From contig NZ_CP107006.1 of assembly GCF_022867795.2 (NCBI RefSeq), forward strand, positions 5,766,001-5,830,000: 64,000 bases of DNA. Reading direction: 5' to 3'. Positions within the stretch are counted from its first letter, which is position 1; every line of letters begins with the position of its first letter. The DNA comes from Chitinophaga horti. GTDB lineage: Bacteria > Bacteroidota > Bacteroidia > Chitinophagales > Chitinophagaceae. Positions 26,274 through 35,234 of the stretch are shown here, one piece after another. The notes under the pieces were generated by a model. It searched no databases. It was not told where the DNA came from and was given only the letters and a program-made list of their open reading frames with translations. The position numbers and the translations under genes were made by a program.

Positions 26274-26609
26274 ATGAGCAAAAAGAAACATTCCAACCCT
26301 GGCGGGATCGTATACTCCACTAATCCCGACTTTTCTTATGACGCTGGCCATGATGAAGCGCAGGAAACCCTGCCACCTGCCGAGCAGCGCTTAAAGGTGT
26401 TGCTGGATAAAAAGCAGCGTGCCGGTAAAGTGGTAACACTTGTTGAGGGCTTCGTTGGTAAGGAAGAAGATCTGGAGAAGTTGGGTAAGGAGTTGAAAAC
26501 GAAATGTGGTGCTGGTGGTAGCGCGAAGGACGGGGTTATTCTTGTACAGGGCGATTACCGGGAGAAGGTAGTGAAGTGGCTGAATGATTGGGGGTATAAA
26601 GCGAAGTAA
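26274..26609 (+). CDS. SUI1/eIF1-like translation initiation factor (YciH family)
   Basis: A 111-residue protein with an N-terminal low-complexity tail and a SUI1 domain (about 38-111) with KVVTLVEGF, a KTKCGAGGSAKDG segment and VILVQGDYREKVVKWLNDWGY. Bacterial YciH proteins resemble eIF1 and can influence initiation fidelity in vitro; their role in vivo is poorly defined. ATG 26274 is preferred over a TTG two codons upstream. It follows the lipid kinase by 16 bases and is followed by a strong terminator. Confidence 0.9.
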   Translation: MSKKKHSNPGGIVYSTNPDFSYDAGHDEAQETLPPAEQRLKVLLDKKQRAGKVVTLVEGFVGKEEDLEKLGKELKTKCGAGGSAKDGVILVQGDYREKVVKWLNDWGYKAK

Positions 26610-26627
26610 TCAGACGAACATATTTGT

Positions 26628-26660
26628 AAAGGATTGCCAGTATCAGGCAATCCTTTTTTC
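26628..26660 (+). terminator. Terminator after the SUI1 gene
   Basis: AAAGGATTGCC (26628-26638) pairs perfectly with GGCAATCCTTT (26646-26656) around a 7-base loop, and the T run continues to TTTC. Confidence 0.9.
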
Positions 26661-26960
26661 TTTCATCCGGATTGATTGACAATTATTCTTAATGTATTTT
26701 TTTGTGCTACACGGATTTATTGGTGGGGCGCGTTCTTGTCCAAAATTTAATTTTTATAGTCTGTTAGTGTCGTTTTTTGTTCATTGATTGAACAAAATAT
26801 TCATATAGTTATTTATTTAATAAAATAGTGTTGTTAAGGGATTGTGATGAAATCGTTAAGGAAATGCAAAAATGTTGCAGTTTTTGATTTGTATAAGTTA
26901 AAAAGATTGGGCATCTTGGAAGTCCTTCCACTTTATCAACCAAAATTTATCGCCCCTTAC
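26661..26960. other. AT-rich intergenic stretch without a gene
   Basis: About 300 bases of AT-rich sequence separate the SUI1 terminator from the repeat array. The one clear structure is a 9-bp perfect hairpin, TTTTGTTCA (26775-26783) with TGAACAAAA (26789-26797). No open frame or exact -7 box could be supported. Confidence 0.5.
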
Positions 26961-27000
26961 GCCTGAAAACTTTGGAGAAGCACGCTTCTCCAAAGCAGGC
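26961..27000. repeat. Perfect palindrome opening the 40-bp repeat array
   Basis: CTTTGGAGAAGC (26970-26981) and GCTTCTCCAAAG (26984-26995) are perfect inverted copies separated by two bases. GCCTG at 26961-26965 and CAGGC at 26996-27000 extend the pairing after a short bulge. The right arm runs into the first repeat unit (CAAAGCAGGCTG), so the array seems to start from this structure. Confidence 0.7.
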
Positions 27001-27293
27001 TGACCTACTTGGGAGCATTCGCAGTATCTTTCAAAGCAAGCTGCATCCTTTAGCTTCTAAGCATCTTTCCTTAGCAGGCTGACCCGCTAGGCCACTCGCA
27101 ATTATCTTTCAAAGCAGACTGCCCGCTTGGCCACTGGCAGTTATCTTTCAAAGCAGGCCGCATCCGTTTGGTTCTTCTTAGCATCTTTCAAAGCAGCCTG
27201 ACTCACTTGGCCACTCGCAGTTATCTTTCAAAGCAGGCTGACCCGCTTGGCCACTCGCAGTTATCTTTCAAAGCAGACCCACCTGGCAACTAG
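26985..27293. repeat. Intergenic array of about eight 40-bp repeats in two alternating types
   Basis: Units start with CTTTCAAAGCAG-like words at 26985, 27028, 27065, 27106, 27145, 27185, 27225 and 27265, so lengths are 43, 37, 41, 39, 40, 40 and 40, with a short last unit. Most end TTGGCCACTCGCAGTTAT (type A). Units two and five instead run GCATCC...TTAGCTTCT(TA)AGCAT (type B). The order is A-like, B, A, A, B, A, A, partial, so the three-unit block BAA is itself duplicated. A 40-base unit is not a whole number of codons, and no unique spacers separate the units. The array lies 3' of birA. Confidence 0.8.
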
Positions 27294-27313
27294 AATCCAA
27301 TCATTCCAGGCAG

Positions 27314-28057
27314 CTACTTCGCAAATACAAATTCTATTTCCCCGAAACCGGCATCCATCCGATCTCCGCTTTCTTTTTCCAGTTGCAGTTTGCCATCTGG
27401 GAGAACGTCGCGGATAGTGGCCTGGAACAACTCGCCGTCTTTCCGGTAAAATGCCGGGGTGTTGAAGCGGAACAGGCGGCTTTTGTATGCTTCCAGCAGT
27501 TCTTCGAAACGGCCAGGCACCAGTTGCCGGTACCGGCGGTCCAGGTGTTGACAAAGGTCCTTGGCCAATTCAATCGCGTCCCACTCGCGGCCGGTTATTT
27601 GCCGAAGCGAAACCGGGTTAACAAGCTGTTCGGGAAAGCGGGCGGCGTTGATGTTTACGCCTATGCCGACTATGGCATATTGCCATATACTGCCGCGCAA
27701 TATATTTTCGATCAGGATGCCGGCTGCCTTTCTGTCACGCCAATAAATATCATTACTCCATTTAATACTGGTTTCATCGCCCGCATACGCTGCGAAGAAG
27801 TCGCAGGCACCCAACGCGACGGCTACGCTCAGCATGAACTGTTCAGTGAGGGGTAAGGCCGGCTGCAAGGCAGTTGAGAGGAGGATGTTTTCGCCGGGCG
27901 GGCTATGCCATGCTTTTCCGCGCTGCCCTTTTCCCGCTGTTTGCTCCATGGCGAACCATGCCGTACCTTCTGCCACGGGGCCTTCGTTCAGGCGGGCCAT
28001 GGCATAGTTATTGGTGCTGTCTGTACTATCTAGAACATTAAAATATTTGCCGATCAC
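27314..28057 (-). CDS. birA: Biotin--[acetyl-CoA-carboxylase] ligase (BirA, monofunctional)
   Basis: Attaches biotin to the biotin carboxyl carrier protein; cytoplasmic. The 247 residues have the DSTDSTNNYA start of the ligase domain and the biotinyl-adenylate loop QTAGKGQRGKAWHS (about 39-52). KWSNDIYWRDRKAAGILIE and the GIGVNIN segment follow. The N-terminal helix-turn-helix of the bifunctional E. coli BirA is absent, so it should not act as a repressor. It is divergent from rsfS. The 40-bp repeat array lies just past its 3' end. Confidence 0.93.
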   Translation of the reverse strand: MIGKYFNVLDSTDSTNNYAMARLNEGPVAEGTAWFAMEQTAGKGQRGKAWHSPPGENILLSTALQPALPLTEQFMLSVAVALGACDFFAAYAGDETSIKWSNDIYWRDRKAAGILIENILRGSIWQYAIVGIGVNINAARFPEQLVNPVSLRQITGREWDAIELAKDLCQHLDRRYRQLVPGRFEELLEAYKSRLFRFNTPAFYRKDGELFQATIRDVLPDGKLQLEKESGDRMDAGFGEIEFVFAK

Positions 28058-28181
28058 GTTCGTCTACATTAATAAATGAAAGAACAAAGTACGTGATTTT
28101 AACATTTCTGAAAGTGGTGTGGGCGGCTGATCCAATGTTATCACCCCGTTACGCATTCCATTATTTAAGCTATTGTTTTAG

Positions 28182-28189
28182 TAATTTTG
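28182..28189 (+). promoter_or_regulatory. -7 box upstream of rsfS
   Basis: TAATTTTG matches TAnnTTTG and lies 38 bases before the TTG start of rsfS, in the 170-bp birA-rsfS divergent region. Confidence 0.5.
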
Positions 28190-28227
28190 ACAATTAAAGA
28201 TTATTTTTAACGAAAACAAGGAATTTA

Positions 28228-28629
28228 TTGGCACCCTTAACCATTCTGAATACGAGGAAAAAGGCGGGCAACCGCATCACAAGGAACAGTAAGATTTTTA
28301 CAACCATCATAAAGGCCATACAGGACAAAAAGGGAGAGAACATTGTATCTCTCGATCTGCGCAAGATCCCTGAAGCAGTAGCTGACTTCTTTATCTTATG
28401 TGAGGCCAATTCCACTAATCAGGTTAAAGCAATCGCAGACTTTGTTGAGGAGGAAGTGCAGAAGTATACGGATGAAACGCCGTATAAGCACGAAGGCTAT
28501 ACTGCTCAGCAATGGATACTGGTGGACTATGTAAACGTCGTTGTTCATGTGTTTCAGCCAGAGACCCGAAAGTTTTACAACCTTGAGGAAATGTGGAGTG
28601 ACGCCGAGCGTATGGAACATTTAGGTTAG
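28228..28629 (+). CDS. rsfS: Ribosome silencing factor RsfS (Iojap/YbeB)
   Basis: Binds ribosomal protein uL14 and blocks subunit joining under starvation. The 133-residue product has the Iojap-family segments IVSLDLRKIPEAVADFFILCEA, STNQVKAIADFVEE, and the C-terminal WILVDYVNVVVHVF...FYNLEEMWSDAE. The only plausible start is TTG at 28228; about 20 residues precede the domain. ftsH follows after 77 bases on the same strand, an arrangement I recall as common in Bacteroidota. Confidence 0.92.
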   Translation: MAPLTILNTRKKAGNRITRNSKIFTTIIKAIQDKKGENIVSLDLRKIPEAVADFFILCEANSTNQVKAIADFVEEEVQKYTDETPYKHEGYTAQQWILVDYVNVVVHVFQPETRKFYNLEEMWSDAERMEHLG

Positions 28630-28706
28630 GTGTCCATCGAACAAAATAGCCTTAATATCATTTATAATACTGATTGCATAAAAAAACGCGCTAAGGAGCG
28701 AAGAAC

Positions 28707-30740
28707 ATGGAAAAAGGAGGCAACAATTACTCAAAGGGATCAGAAAAATCTCCGAAAAAAGGACCAAAGTTCAATATATACTGGGTTTATGCCATTATTG
28801 GTATTGCCCTGCTTGCGATGAACCTCTTTACCGATTTTCGTTCCAAACCGGAAAGTATCAGTTTTCAACAATTTGAAACGAACTATCTCAAAAATGACGA
28901 CGTTGAGAAATTAACGGTTGTCAATAAGAAATATGTTGAAGTTTATATCAAGAAAGAAAAGCTGAAAGATCCCCGGTTTGAAAAGGTATCCAAGGGTAAC
29001 CTCGGCGGCGAGAACCCGGGTCCCCACTTTACGATCACCATCGGATCTGTAGAAGATTTCAAAAAGGATTACGATAAAGCGATAGCAGCATTGCCACCAA
29101 CCCAAAAGAAGGTGGACGTGTTCTATGAAGATCGCGCTAACTGGTTCGACCAGTTCGCTCCTTTATTACTCCCGATCATCCTGATCATTGGCGTATGGGT
29201 ACTGTTGATGCGTAAAATGGGCGGTCCTGCAGGCGGAAGCGGCGGTCCGGGCGGCATTTTCAACATCGGTAAATCCAAAGCCACCTTGTTCGATAAAGGC
29301 ACGCGTGTAAACATCACATTTAACGATGTTGCCGGCCTCGACGAAGCGAAAGTGGAAGTAATGGAGATCGTAGATTTCCTGAAGAACCCGAAAAAATACA
29401 CCGCATTAGGTGGTAAGATACCCAAAGGAGCCCTGCTGGTAGGCCCTCCTGGTACTGGTAAAACCCTGCTGGCGAAAGCTATGGCGGGTGAAGCACAGGT
29501 GCCGTTCTTCTCTATGTCCGGTTCCGACTTCGTGGAGCTGTTCGTAGGCGTAGGCGCCAGCCGTGTACGTGACCTGTTTAAGCAGGCCCGTGAAAAAGCG
29601 CCTTGTATCATCTTTATCGACGAGATCGATGCGATTGGCCGTGCACGTGGTAAAAACGTAATGATGAGCAATGATGAGCGTGAAAACACGCTGAACCAGC
29701 TGCTCGTTGAAATGGATGGTTTTGGCACCGATAGCGGCATCATCATTTTGGCGGCCACTAACCGTCCCGATGTACTGGATAGCGCGTTATTGCGTCCAGG
29801 CCGTTTCGACCGCCAGATCTCTATCGACAAGCCAGACCTGAATGGCCGCGAGCACATCTTTGAAGTACATCTGAAGCCAATCAAAAAGTCGGCTAACCTC
29901 GATATTAAGAAACTCGCCTCCATGACCCCTGGCTTTGCCGGTGCGGATATTGCCAACGTGTGTAACGAAGCGGCGCTGATCGCTGCCCGTAAAGGCAAGA
30001 CCGAAGTGGAAATGGATGACTTCAACGACGCGATCGACCGTGTGATCGGTGGTTTGGAGAAAAAGAACAAAATCATTTCCCCGGAAGAGAAGGAGATTAT
30101 CGCTTACCACGAAGCTGGTCACGCCATTTGCGGCTGGTACCTAGAGCATGCGAACCCGCTTGTGAAGGTAACGATCGTACCACGTGGTGTAGCTGCACTG
30201 GGTTATGCGCAATACCTGCCGAAAGAACAATACCTCTATAATACCGAGCAGCTGATGGACGATATCTGCATGACCCTTGGTGGTCGCGCGGTAGAGGAAA
30301 TCGTGTTCGGTAAAGTAAGCACCGGCGCACAGAACGACTTGCAGGTAATTACCCGCATGGCATATGCGATGGTGACGGTTTACGGTATGAACGATAAAGT
30401 GGGTAACGTATCATTCTATGATCCGAACAGCGACCAGGCGTTCACTAAACCTTACTCCGAAGAAACAGCGAAGCTGATCGACGAGGAAGTACGTAAACTG
30501 ATCGACGAGGCTTATGTTCGTACCAAACGTATGCTCACCGAAAAACTGGGTGACGTAAGAGTGCTGGCGGCCGAACTGCTGAAGAAGGAAGTACTGTATA
30601 AAGACGACCTCGAGCGCCTGATCGGTAAACGTCCTTATGATACGCACAAGGAGCATCAGCCTGGTAAAGAAGGTATGACCACCGACGGTGTACATCCTTC
30701 CGACATCATCAACCCATCCCCGGTTAACGTAACTGAATAA
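28707..30740 (+). CDS. ftsH: ATP-dependent zinc metalloprotease FtsH
   Basis: Membrane-bound AAA+ protease that degrades misfolded membrane proteins and regulatory proteins. The 677 residues have two membrane helices (about 24-42 and 150-168) flanking a periplasmic domain, then a Gly-rich linker. Walker A GPPGTGKT is at 246-253, Walker B IIFIDEID near 301-308, and the arginine-finger region PGRFDR follows. The zinc motif HEAGH is at 468-472. An unusually good Shine-Dalgarno (AAGGAG at 28693-28698) lies 8 bases before the ATG. The stop codon overlaps the ATG of the LUD gene by one base. Confidence 0.97.
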   Translation: MEKGGNNYSKGSEKSPKKGPKFNIYWVYAIIGIALLAMNLFTDFRSKPESISFQQFETNYLKNDDVEKLTVVNKKYVEVYIKKEKLKDPRFEKVSKGNLGGENPGPHFTITIGSVEDFKKDYDKAIAALPPTQKKVDVFYEDRANWFDQFAPLLLPIILIIGVWVLLMRKMGGPAGGSGGPGGIFNIGKSKATLFDKGTRVNITFNDVAGLDEAKVEVMEIVDFLKNPKKYTALGGKIPKGALLVGPPGTGKTLLAKAMAGEAQVPFFSMSGSDFVELFVGVGASRVRDLFKQAREKAPCIIFIDEIDAIGRARGKNVMMSNDERENTLNQLLVEMDGFGTDSGIIILAATNRPDVLDSALLRPGRFDRQISIDKPDLNGREHIFEVHLKPIKKSANLDIKKLASMTPGFAGADIANVCNEAALIAARKGKTEVEMDDFNDAIDRVIGGLEKKNKIISPEEKEIIAYHEAGHAICGWYLEHANPLVKVTIVPRGVAALGYAQYLPKEQYLYNTEQLMDDICMTLGGRAVEEIVFGKVSTGAQNDLQVITRMAYAMVTVYGMNDKVGNVSFYDPNSDQAFTKPYSEETAKLIDEEVRKLIDEAYVRTKRMLTEKLGDVRVLAAELLKKEVLYKDDLERLIGKRPYDTHKEHQPGKEGMTTDGVHPSDIINPSPVNVTE

Positions 30741-31375
30741 TGAAGGTATCTCCGGCCAAGGAAAATATTTTAAAGAAAGTACGGAATGCGCTGAGCCAGC
30801 CGGTTCAGCTGCCATTCCCGAATGCAGAGGGTAACAGTTCCGTTTTTGTGACGGATAACGACGGCCTGGAGCTGAAATTTGCTGAAGAATTTAGCCGCCT
30901 GCAGGGCAAGTTTGTCTTTTGCTCGTCCCGCAACGAGCTGGCAGATAACCTGCAGGCGCTTGCTGATCATAAAGAGTGGAAGAATGTGTTGTGTATAACG
31001 CCTTCGTTACTCAACATGCTCGCCCCATTCAATCCTCCTTTCCTGAACGTAGGAGAGTTAGACGATATGGACGCAGCCATTACCGACTGCGAACTGCTGG
31101 TAGCCCGTACCGGCAGTATAATCCTCAGTTCAGCCCAAGCCTCCGGCCGTGTACTGCCGGTATATACACCCATTCACATCGTTATCGCCTTTGCTCACCA
31201 GCTGGTGTTCGACATCCGCGACGGTATCGTGAAAATGAAGGAACGTTATGGCGAAAGCCTGCCTTCACAGATCACGCTGGCCACCGGGCCAAGCCGCACG
31301 GCCGATATCGAAAAAACGCTGGTGGTAGGTGTGCACGGTCCTAAAGAGGTGTACGTATTTCTGCTGGACGAGTAA
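30740..31375 (+). CDS. LUD-domain protein (LutC/YkgG family)
   Basis: A 211-residue protein of the LUD family, whose LutC members take part in lactate utilisation with LutA and LutB. The typical core is present: ITDCELLVARTGSIILSS (about 114-131), VYTPIHIVIAFAHQLVFDI, and the C-terminal ATGPSRTADIEKTLVVGVHGP. No lutA or lutB lies nearby. Stand-alone LUD genes coupled to ftsH may do something else. Its ATG overlaps the ftsH stop (TAATG), which indicates translational coupling. Confidence 0.88.
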   Translation: MKVSPAKENILKKVRNALSQPVQLPFPNAEGNSSVFVTDNDGLELKFAEEFSRLQGKFVFCSSRNELADNLQALADHKEWKNVLCITPSLLNMLAPFNPPFLNVGELDDMDAAITDCELLVARTGSIILSSAQASGRVLPVYTPIHIVIAFAHQLVFDIRDGIVKMKERYGESLPSQITLATGPSRTADIEKTLVVGVHGPKEVYVFLLDE

Positions 31376-31392
31376 AAAATGGCATCTTCCGC

Positions 31393-31400
31393 TATCTTTG
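31393..31400 (+). promoter_or_regulatory. -7 box five bases upstream of the lpxH start
   Basis: TATCTTTG followed by CACCC and then ATG 31406. The spacing would leave almost no 5' leader. It supports ATG 31406 as the lpxH start over the in-frame ATG at 31379. Confidence 0.5.
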
Positions 31401-31405
31401 CACCC

Positions 31406-32182
31406 ATGCAAATCGAGCTTCCTGAAAACAAACGCATTTATTTCGCTTCCGACTTTCACCTTGGCGCTCCTACGCCAGAAAAAAGCCGTGCCCGCGAAAA
31501 GTATATCCTCAAATGGCTGGAAATGGCCGAAAAGGATGCTGCGCATATCTTTTTAGTAGGTGATATTTTCGATTTCTGGTTTGAATATAAAACTGTTATT
31601 CCTAAAGGATACACCCGCCTGTTGGGTAAGCTGGCGCAGCTTACAGACAAAGGCATTGGCATTTCCGTTTTTATCGGCAACCATGATATGTGGATGGACG
31701 GATACTTTGAGGAAGAGCTGAACATCCCCGTTTACTATGAACCGCAGACCTACGAGATTGGCGGTAAAAAGTTTTACATCGGTCACGGTGACGGCCTCGG
31801 CCCCGGCGACCATGGTTATAAATTCCTGAAGAAGGTATTCCGCAACCCTGTTTGTCGTTGGTTGTTCTCCAGCATTCACCCAAGCTGGGGCATTTCGGTA
31901 GCCAACTATTTTAGCCGTAAGAGCCGCGCTAAAACCGGTATGGAGCTGGAGCAATTTCTTGGCGAAGAAAACGAATGGCTCGCGATCTATTCCAAAGAAC
32001 AACTACAGCGCGAGCATTTCGATTACTTCATTTTTGGTCACCGCCATTTACCGCTTAACCTGCAAGTTGGCAACAACAGCCGCTACGTTAACCTGGGCGA
32101 CTGGATCAATTACTTTACCTATGCGATGTTTGACGGCAATACCGTTGAATTGAAGTACTACAAAGAAGAGCAGCCACAATAG
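31406..32182 (+). CDS. lpxH: UDP-2,3-diacylglucosamine pyrophosphatase (LpxH-like)
   Basis: Metallophosphoesterase that makes lipid X in lipid A synthesis; peripheral at the inner membrane. The 258-residue product shows the calcineurin-type motifs in order: SDFHLG (about 15-20), GDIFDFWF, GNHD, GHGDG and GHRHLP. The lid-type SSIHPSWG insertion fits LpxH. The start at 31406 (MQIELPENKRIYF) matches the usual short lead-in; ATG 31379 is the alternative and would lie 3 bases after the LUD stop. Confidence 0.88.
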   Translation: MQIELPENKRIYFASDFHLGAPTPEKSRAREKYILKWLEMAEKDAAHIFLVGDIFDFWFEYKTVIPKGYTRLLGKLAQLTDKGIGISVFIGNHDMWMDGYFEEELNIPVYYEPQTYEIGGKKFYIGHGDGLGPGDHGYKFLKKVFRNPVCRWLFSSIHPSWGISVANYFSRKSRAKTGMELEQFLGEENEWLAIYSKEQLQREHFDYFIFGHRHLPLNLQVGNNSRYVNLGDWINYFTYAMFDGNTVELKYYKEEQPQ

Positions 32183-32249
32183 TTTTACCAAAGTTGAAGT
32201 GTGCGACGCAACGGCGGCTCCATAGAGGGCTGACGCTGGTTACATGATC

Positions 32250-32984
32250 CTAATCCAGAATTTCATGGAGGATGGGAGGGGAATTGAGCTCCGTAAAGTC
32301 GGGCAGGTGCAGGCGGAAGAAGTCGAGGTAGGCGTACAGCAAAAAGCGGCGGCGCTCCTTGTTCAACGGTACCTTGTCGAGATCTAAGGGATTGGGTACG
32401 CTCAACAGGCGATCCGTGATTTCGCTGTTCGTCGCATCAAGGTGGTAGTTGTGGTGCGGTGGCAAATCGGTGTATACACCTTCCTGTAAATCAAGATACG
32501 GGGTATAGTTAGAAAAGTGACCGTTAACACGGAAACCCAGCTGATCGGCCAGTTTCAACGTAAAATAAAGCGGGATGTTGGCCGCCACCTGCGTGCTGGA
32601 AAGGTCCAGCGCCTGCAAAGTGGTGGTGGTAAAATAAAACAACGCAGGCTGGTGTTCCGGCTGCCGCAATGATTTCTGCAGCAATTCGATGATAAACAGC
32701 GCCACAGTGTTTTTGACGATATTAACATGCAGCGATGTGTAGATGTACGACATCTTATACTCCGAAATGCGCTGAATGTTTTTTTGCTCCTGGTGATACA
32801 CCACCAGGTCGAGCATATTGCCTGGCTGCAGCAGGTTTCCTTTACTGGCTTTGGGCTTAGAAGACCGCGCGCCATTTACGATATAAGATTGCACACCGAA
32901 CAACTCCGTGAAGATGCTCACGATTACGCTGGTTTCACCATACTTGATGGCGCGCAGAACAATACCGGGTGTTTTATGCAGCAT
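32250..32984 (-). CDS. recO: DNA repair protein RecO
   Basis: Loads RecA onto gapped DNA with RecR. The 244 residues start with the OB-fold segment TPGIVLRAIKYGETSVIVSIFTE, followed by the SYIVNGARSS and LLQPGNMLDLVVYH strands. A helical C-terminal domain follows. The zinc-finger cysteines found in many RecO proteins are absent, as is common in Bacteroidota. ATG 32984 is chosen over a TTG four codons upstream. It lies directly downstream of the porZ-like gene, and its -7 box overlaps the latter's stop codon. Confidence 0.92.
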   Translation of the reverse strand: MLHKTPGIVLRAIKYGETSVIVSIFTELFGVQSYIVNGARSSKPKASKGNLLQPGNMLDLVVYHQEQKNIQRISEYKMSYIYTSLHVNIVKNTVALFIIELLQKSLRQPEHQPALFYFTTTTLQALDLSSTQVAANIPLYFTLKLADQLGFRVNGHFSNYTPYLDLQEGVYTDLPPHHNYHLDATNSEITDRLLSVPNPLDLDKVPLNKERRRFLLYAYLDFFRLHLPDFTELNSPPILHEILD

Positions 32985-32993
32985 GAGAAGCTG

Positions 32994-33001
32994 CAAAATT
33001 A
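32994..33001 (-). promoter_or_regulatory. recO -7 box overlapping the porZ-like stop codon
   Basis: The minus strand reads TAATTTTG, nine bases before the recO ATG. The first three bases of the box are the TAA stop codon of the upstream gene. Confidence 0.5.
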
Positions 33002-35230
33002 ATGAATGAAGACAATTTTTGTGACCAGCTTTTCTGTACCGGTATCATCTGACGAGAACACAAGGTATACCCCACTTTGTGGCCGGTGCCCCGTATAATC
33101 CTGTCCATTCCACACTGCCTGCCCTCCCTGCGCCCGGCCCTGGTATACCAGTCGGCCGCTGATGTCAGTAATTTTTACCAGCGCGTTGGTGACCAGTCCA
33201 CGTATGGCGACGGGGCCGGTATGGCCAGGTGGTACCGGGTTCGGGAAAACCAGTACATCCTGCGCTTTGTGAGTATCCCCGCCTCCTGTAGCGGTTCCGC
33301 GGAAGCTAAGCAATCCTGCCGTCGTGGCAAAAAACACCTCGCCTGTTTGCGGGTGTACCGCAATTTTGCGAACCTCGTTGCTAAGTAGCGGGCTGTTTTC
33401 AATATTAAAATGATGAATGATCTTGTCGCCTGCAGAACTAATGAGCCATACGCCGTTTTGTGTGCCTACCCATTTACGGTCGGCACCATCAACAGCAATA
33501 GTGTTCACCTGCTCGTTGCGAAACAGGTAGCCGGCAAAATTGCCCTCCTGTAACACGGGAAGGTACGCATCGCAGCCGGCCGCCGTGATGGCCTGTTGCG
33601 GGCATTGAATAACGCCCACGCCGCGTGTAGTGCCTACCCATATGTACCCACTTTTGTCTTTGGCAATGCAGCGTACATCAGCGCTGGGCAAGTTTCCACG
33701 GCCAGTGCCGGTTTGATAGATCGCCCATTTATCGTCCGCTGGCAGGTCGATATTACTGCCATGGTTGTATACGATCAATCCGCCGCCTTTCGGTGCAACG
33801 ATCCACTTTTGTCCGAAGTCGTCGATGACAATCTGCGAAAGGGCGTAGGATGGGAGGAAGTAGGGTGTGGTAAAATTTTGCCAGGAGCCGTCCTTTTTGC
33901 GCAGTGCCAGGTTGCGGTTTGCGCCGTAGTTGCTGAGCCATAGATTGCCTGCCGCATCTGTTGCTGCGCCACCTACGCGGTAGGCGTTTAGGTTATCTAT
34001 GGCAGCATCCAGTTGCGGGGCTTTAAATATTTCACCTTTAGGTAATATTAGTACGCCGCTGCCGAAGGAGCCTGCCCAGAGCGTATTGTCCTGCGGAGTG
34101 TAGGCGAGGGCGATGATATCTTCCGGAACGTCGGTGTAGTTTGTCCATTCCTCCTGTTCAAAGTGGAAAAGGCCGCCTTTATTTCTTGTAGCCGCCCAGT
34201 TGCCGGTCACCGCGCCGGCGCTGGCCCATAACGTGTTGTTGACGATCAGCAGATCGCCGAGAACGAGATCGTTCGGGGCATTGGGCGTTACGGTTTCATA
34301 GTTATCGCGGTGGATGATGAGGCCTTTTGTGCTGTCTGCAATGAACGTTTCGCCGTTGCGGGTGAGTGCCTGTACCGGGAGTCCGCCAGGCGTGAGTGTG
34401 GTCTGTATAGCGCCGCTGGCGGTTAGTATTTGAATATTGTTAGCACCTGTGGCGATGAATTGTGTGCCGCTGGCGCTGATGTCGCGGAACTTGTTCGTTG
34501 GTCCCCAGGATTGCCAGCCAGCGGGTGATGCACTGAACAGGAGACTGTCCTGAAGGGCAACCATCGTGCTGCCAATGGCGGCAATGTCTGTGACGGGCCA
34601 GGGTTGCAGGCCGGTGTTAAACGGCTGCCAGCTTTCATAGTTTGCCAGGTTGGCGCCGGTGACCGGGGCGCGACGAATACCTTCGCTGGTGGCGGCATAA
34701 AACCATCCTTCGTTTTGGGTCATCGCCCATACCTTTACGTAGTTGCCTGCCGCGGCGGGCAGCCAGGTAGCTGCTATTTCCTGTTTTTTCAGGTCTACCA
34801 CCAAAATGCCGAAACCGGTACACACGTAAGCGTTGTCCTGGAAAAACGCGATGTGGTAGATGGATTTATCGCCGTTGACTTGTTTACGGAGCAAGTCGGG
34901 AATATTAATGATATTTTCGCGGCGCAGCAGGTCGATGTTACCATTCTTATAACCGATCGCCAAAGTGGAGGTGCCTTCATGGTAACCGATAGCGGAGATA
35001 CCTACGTCGTGCAGGCCGTTAAGTTTGTTATAGCGGGTGATTTCGCGGGTATTTGTGTTGGCGGAGAACAAGGCGTTGCCGGCGGCGCAGTACACCGCAT
35101 CCGGGCTTAGCGCCAGGGCCGATACGCGGCGGTAGGGCAGATGTTCGCGCCAATGACCTATCGGTACGGTTTGTGCGGTCACATTACCTATAGCCATAAA
35201 GAGGAGTAACAGCAAAAGAAGGCGATGCAT
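32999..35230 (-). CDS. porZ: PorZ-like T9SS surface protein (two-propeller domains plus C-terminal sorting domain)
   Basis: Secreted 743-residue protein with a signal peptide (cleavage near NVTAQ, residue 20). It has many WD/Y-propeller-like blades (LWAGSFGSGVLIL, IWVGTTRGVGVIQ, KWVGTQNGVWLI) and a C-terminal T9SS type A sorting domain (VLVFPNPVPP, VKITDISGRLVYQG, SGVYLVF). PorZ belongs to the T9SS attachment complex that helps fix cargo to A-LPS. The two-propeller-plus-CTD build and position beside recO, which I recall as typical, support the call. A generic regulator-propeller protein is the alternative. ATG 35230 is chosen for the signal peptide; an in-frame ATG at 35299 would bury it. Confidence 0.78.
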   Translation of the reverse strand: MHRLLLLLLLFMAIGNVTAQTVPIGHWREHLPYRRVSALALSPDAVYCAAGNALFSANTNTREITRYNKLNGLHDVGISAIGYHEGTSTLAIGYKNGNIDLLRRENIINIPDLLRKQVNGDKSIYHIAFFQDNAYVCTGFGILVVDLKKQEIAATWLPAAAGNYVKVWAMTQNEGWFYAATSEGIRRAPVTGANLANYESWQPFNTGLQPWPVTDIAAIGSTMVALQDSLLFSASPAGWQSWGPTNKFRDISASGTQFIATGANNIQILTASGAIQTTLTPGGLPVQALTRNGETFIADSTKGLIIHRDNYETVTPNAPNDLVLGDLLIVNNTLWASAGAVTGNWAATRNKGGLFHFEQEEWTNYTDVPEDIIALAYTPQDNTLWAGSFGSGVLILPKGEIFKAPQLDAAIDNLNAYRVGGAATDAAGNLWLSNYGANRNLALRKKDGSWQNFTTPYFLPSYALSQIVIDDFGQKWIVAPKGGGLIVYNHGSNIDLPADDKWAIYQTGTGRGNLPSADVRCIAKDKSGYIWVGTTRGVGVIQCPQQAITAAGCDAYLPVLQEGNFAGYLFRNEQVNTIAVDGADRKWVGTQNGVWLISSAGDKIIHHFNIENSPLLSNEVRKIAVHPQTGEVFFATTAGLLSFRGTATGGGDTHKAQDVLVFPNPVPPGHTGPVAIRGLVTNALVKITDISGRLVYQGRAQGGQAVWNGQDYTGHRPQSGVYLVFSSDDTGTEKLVTKIVFIH

Positions 35231-35234
35231 GCAC

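Noticed and set aside
26985..27293. CRISPR array
   Set aside because: Units are about 40 bp and directly contiguous, with no unique spacers and no cas genes in the window.
27065..27293. tRNA-like words (GTGGCCAAGCGG on the minus strand) in the 40-bp array
   Set aside because: No acceptor or anticodon stem can be folded around them; the resemblance to tRNA-Ser/Leu D arms is accidental.
29123..30076. 317-codon open frame on the minus strand
   Set aside because: Antisense to ftsH; Ser/Arg-rich composition typical of shadow frames.
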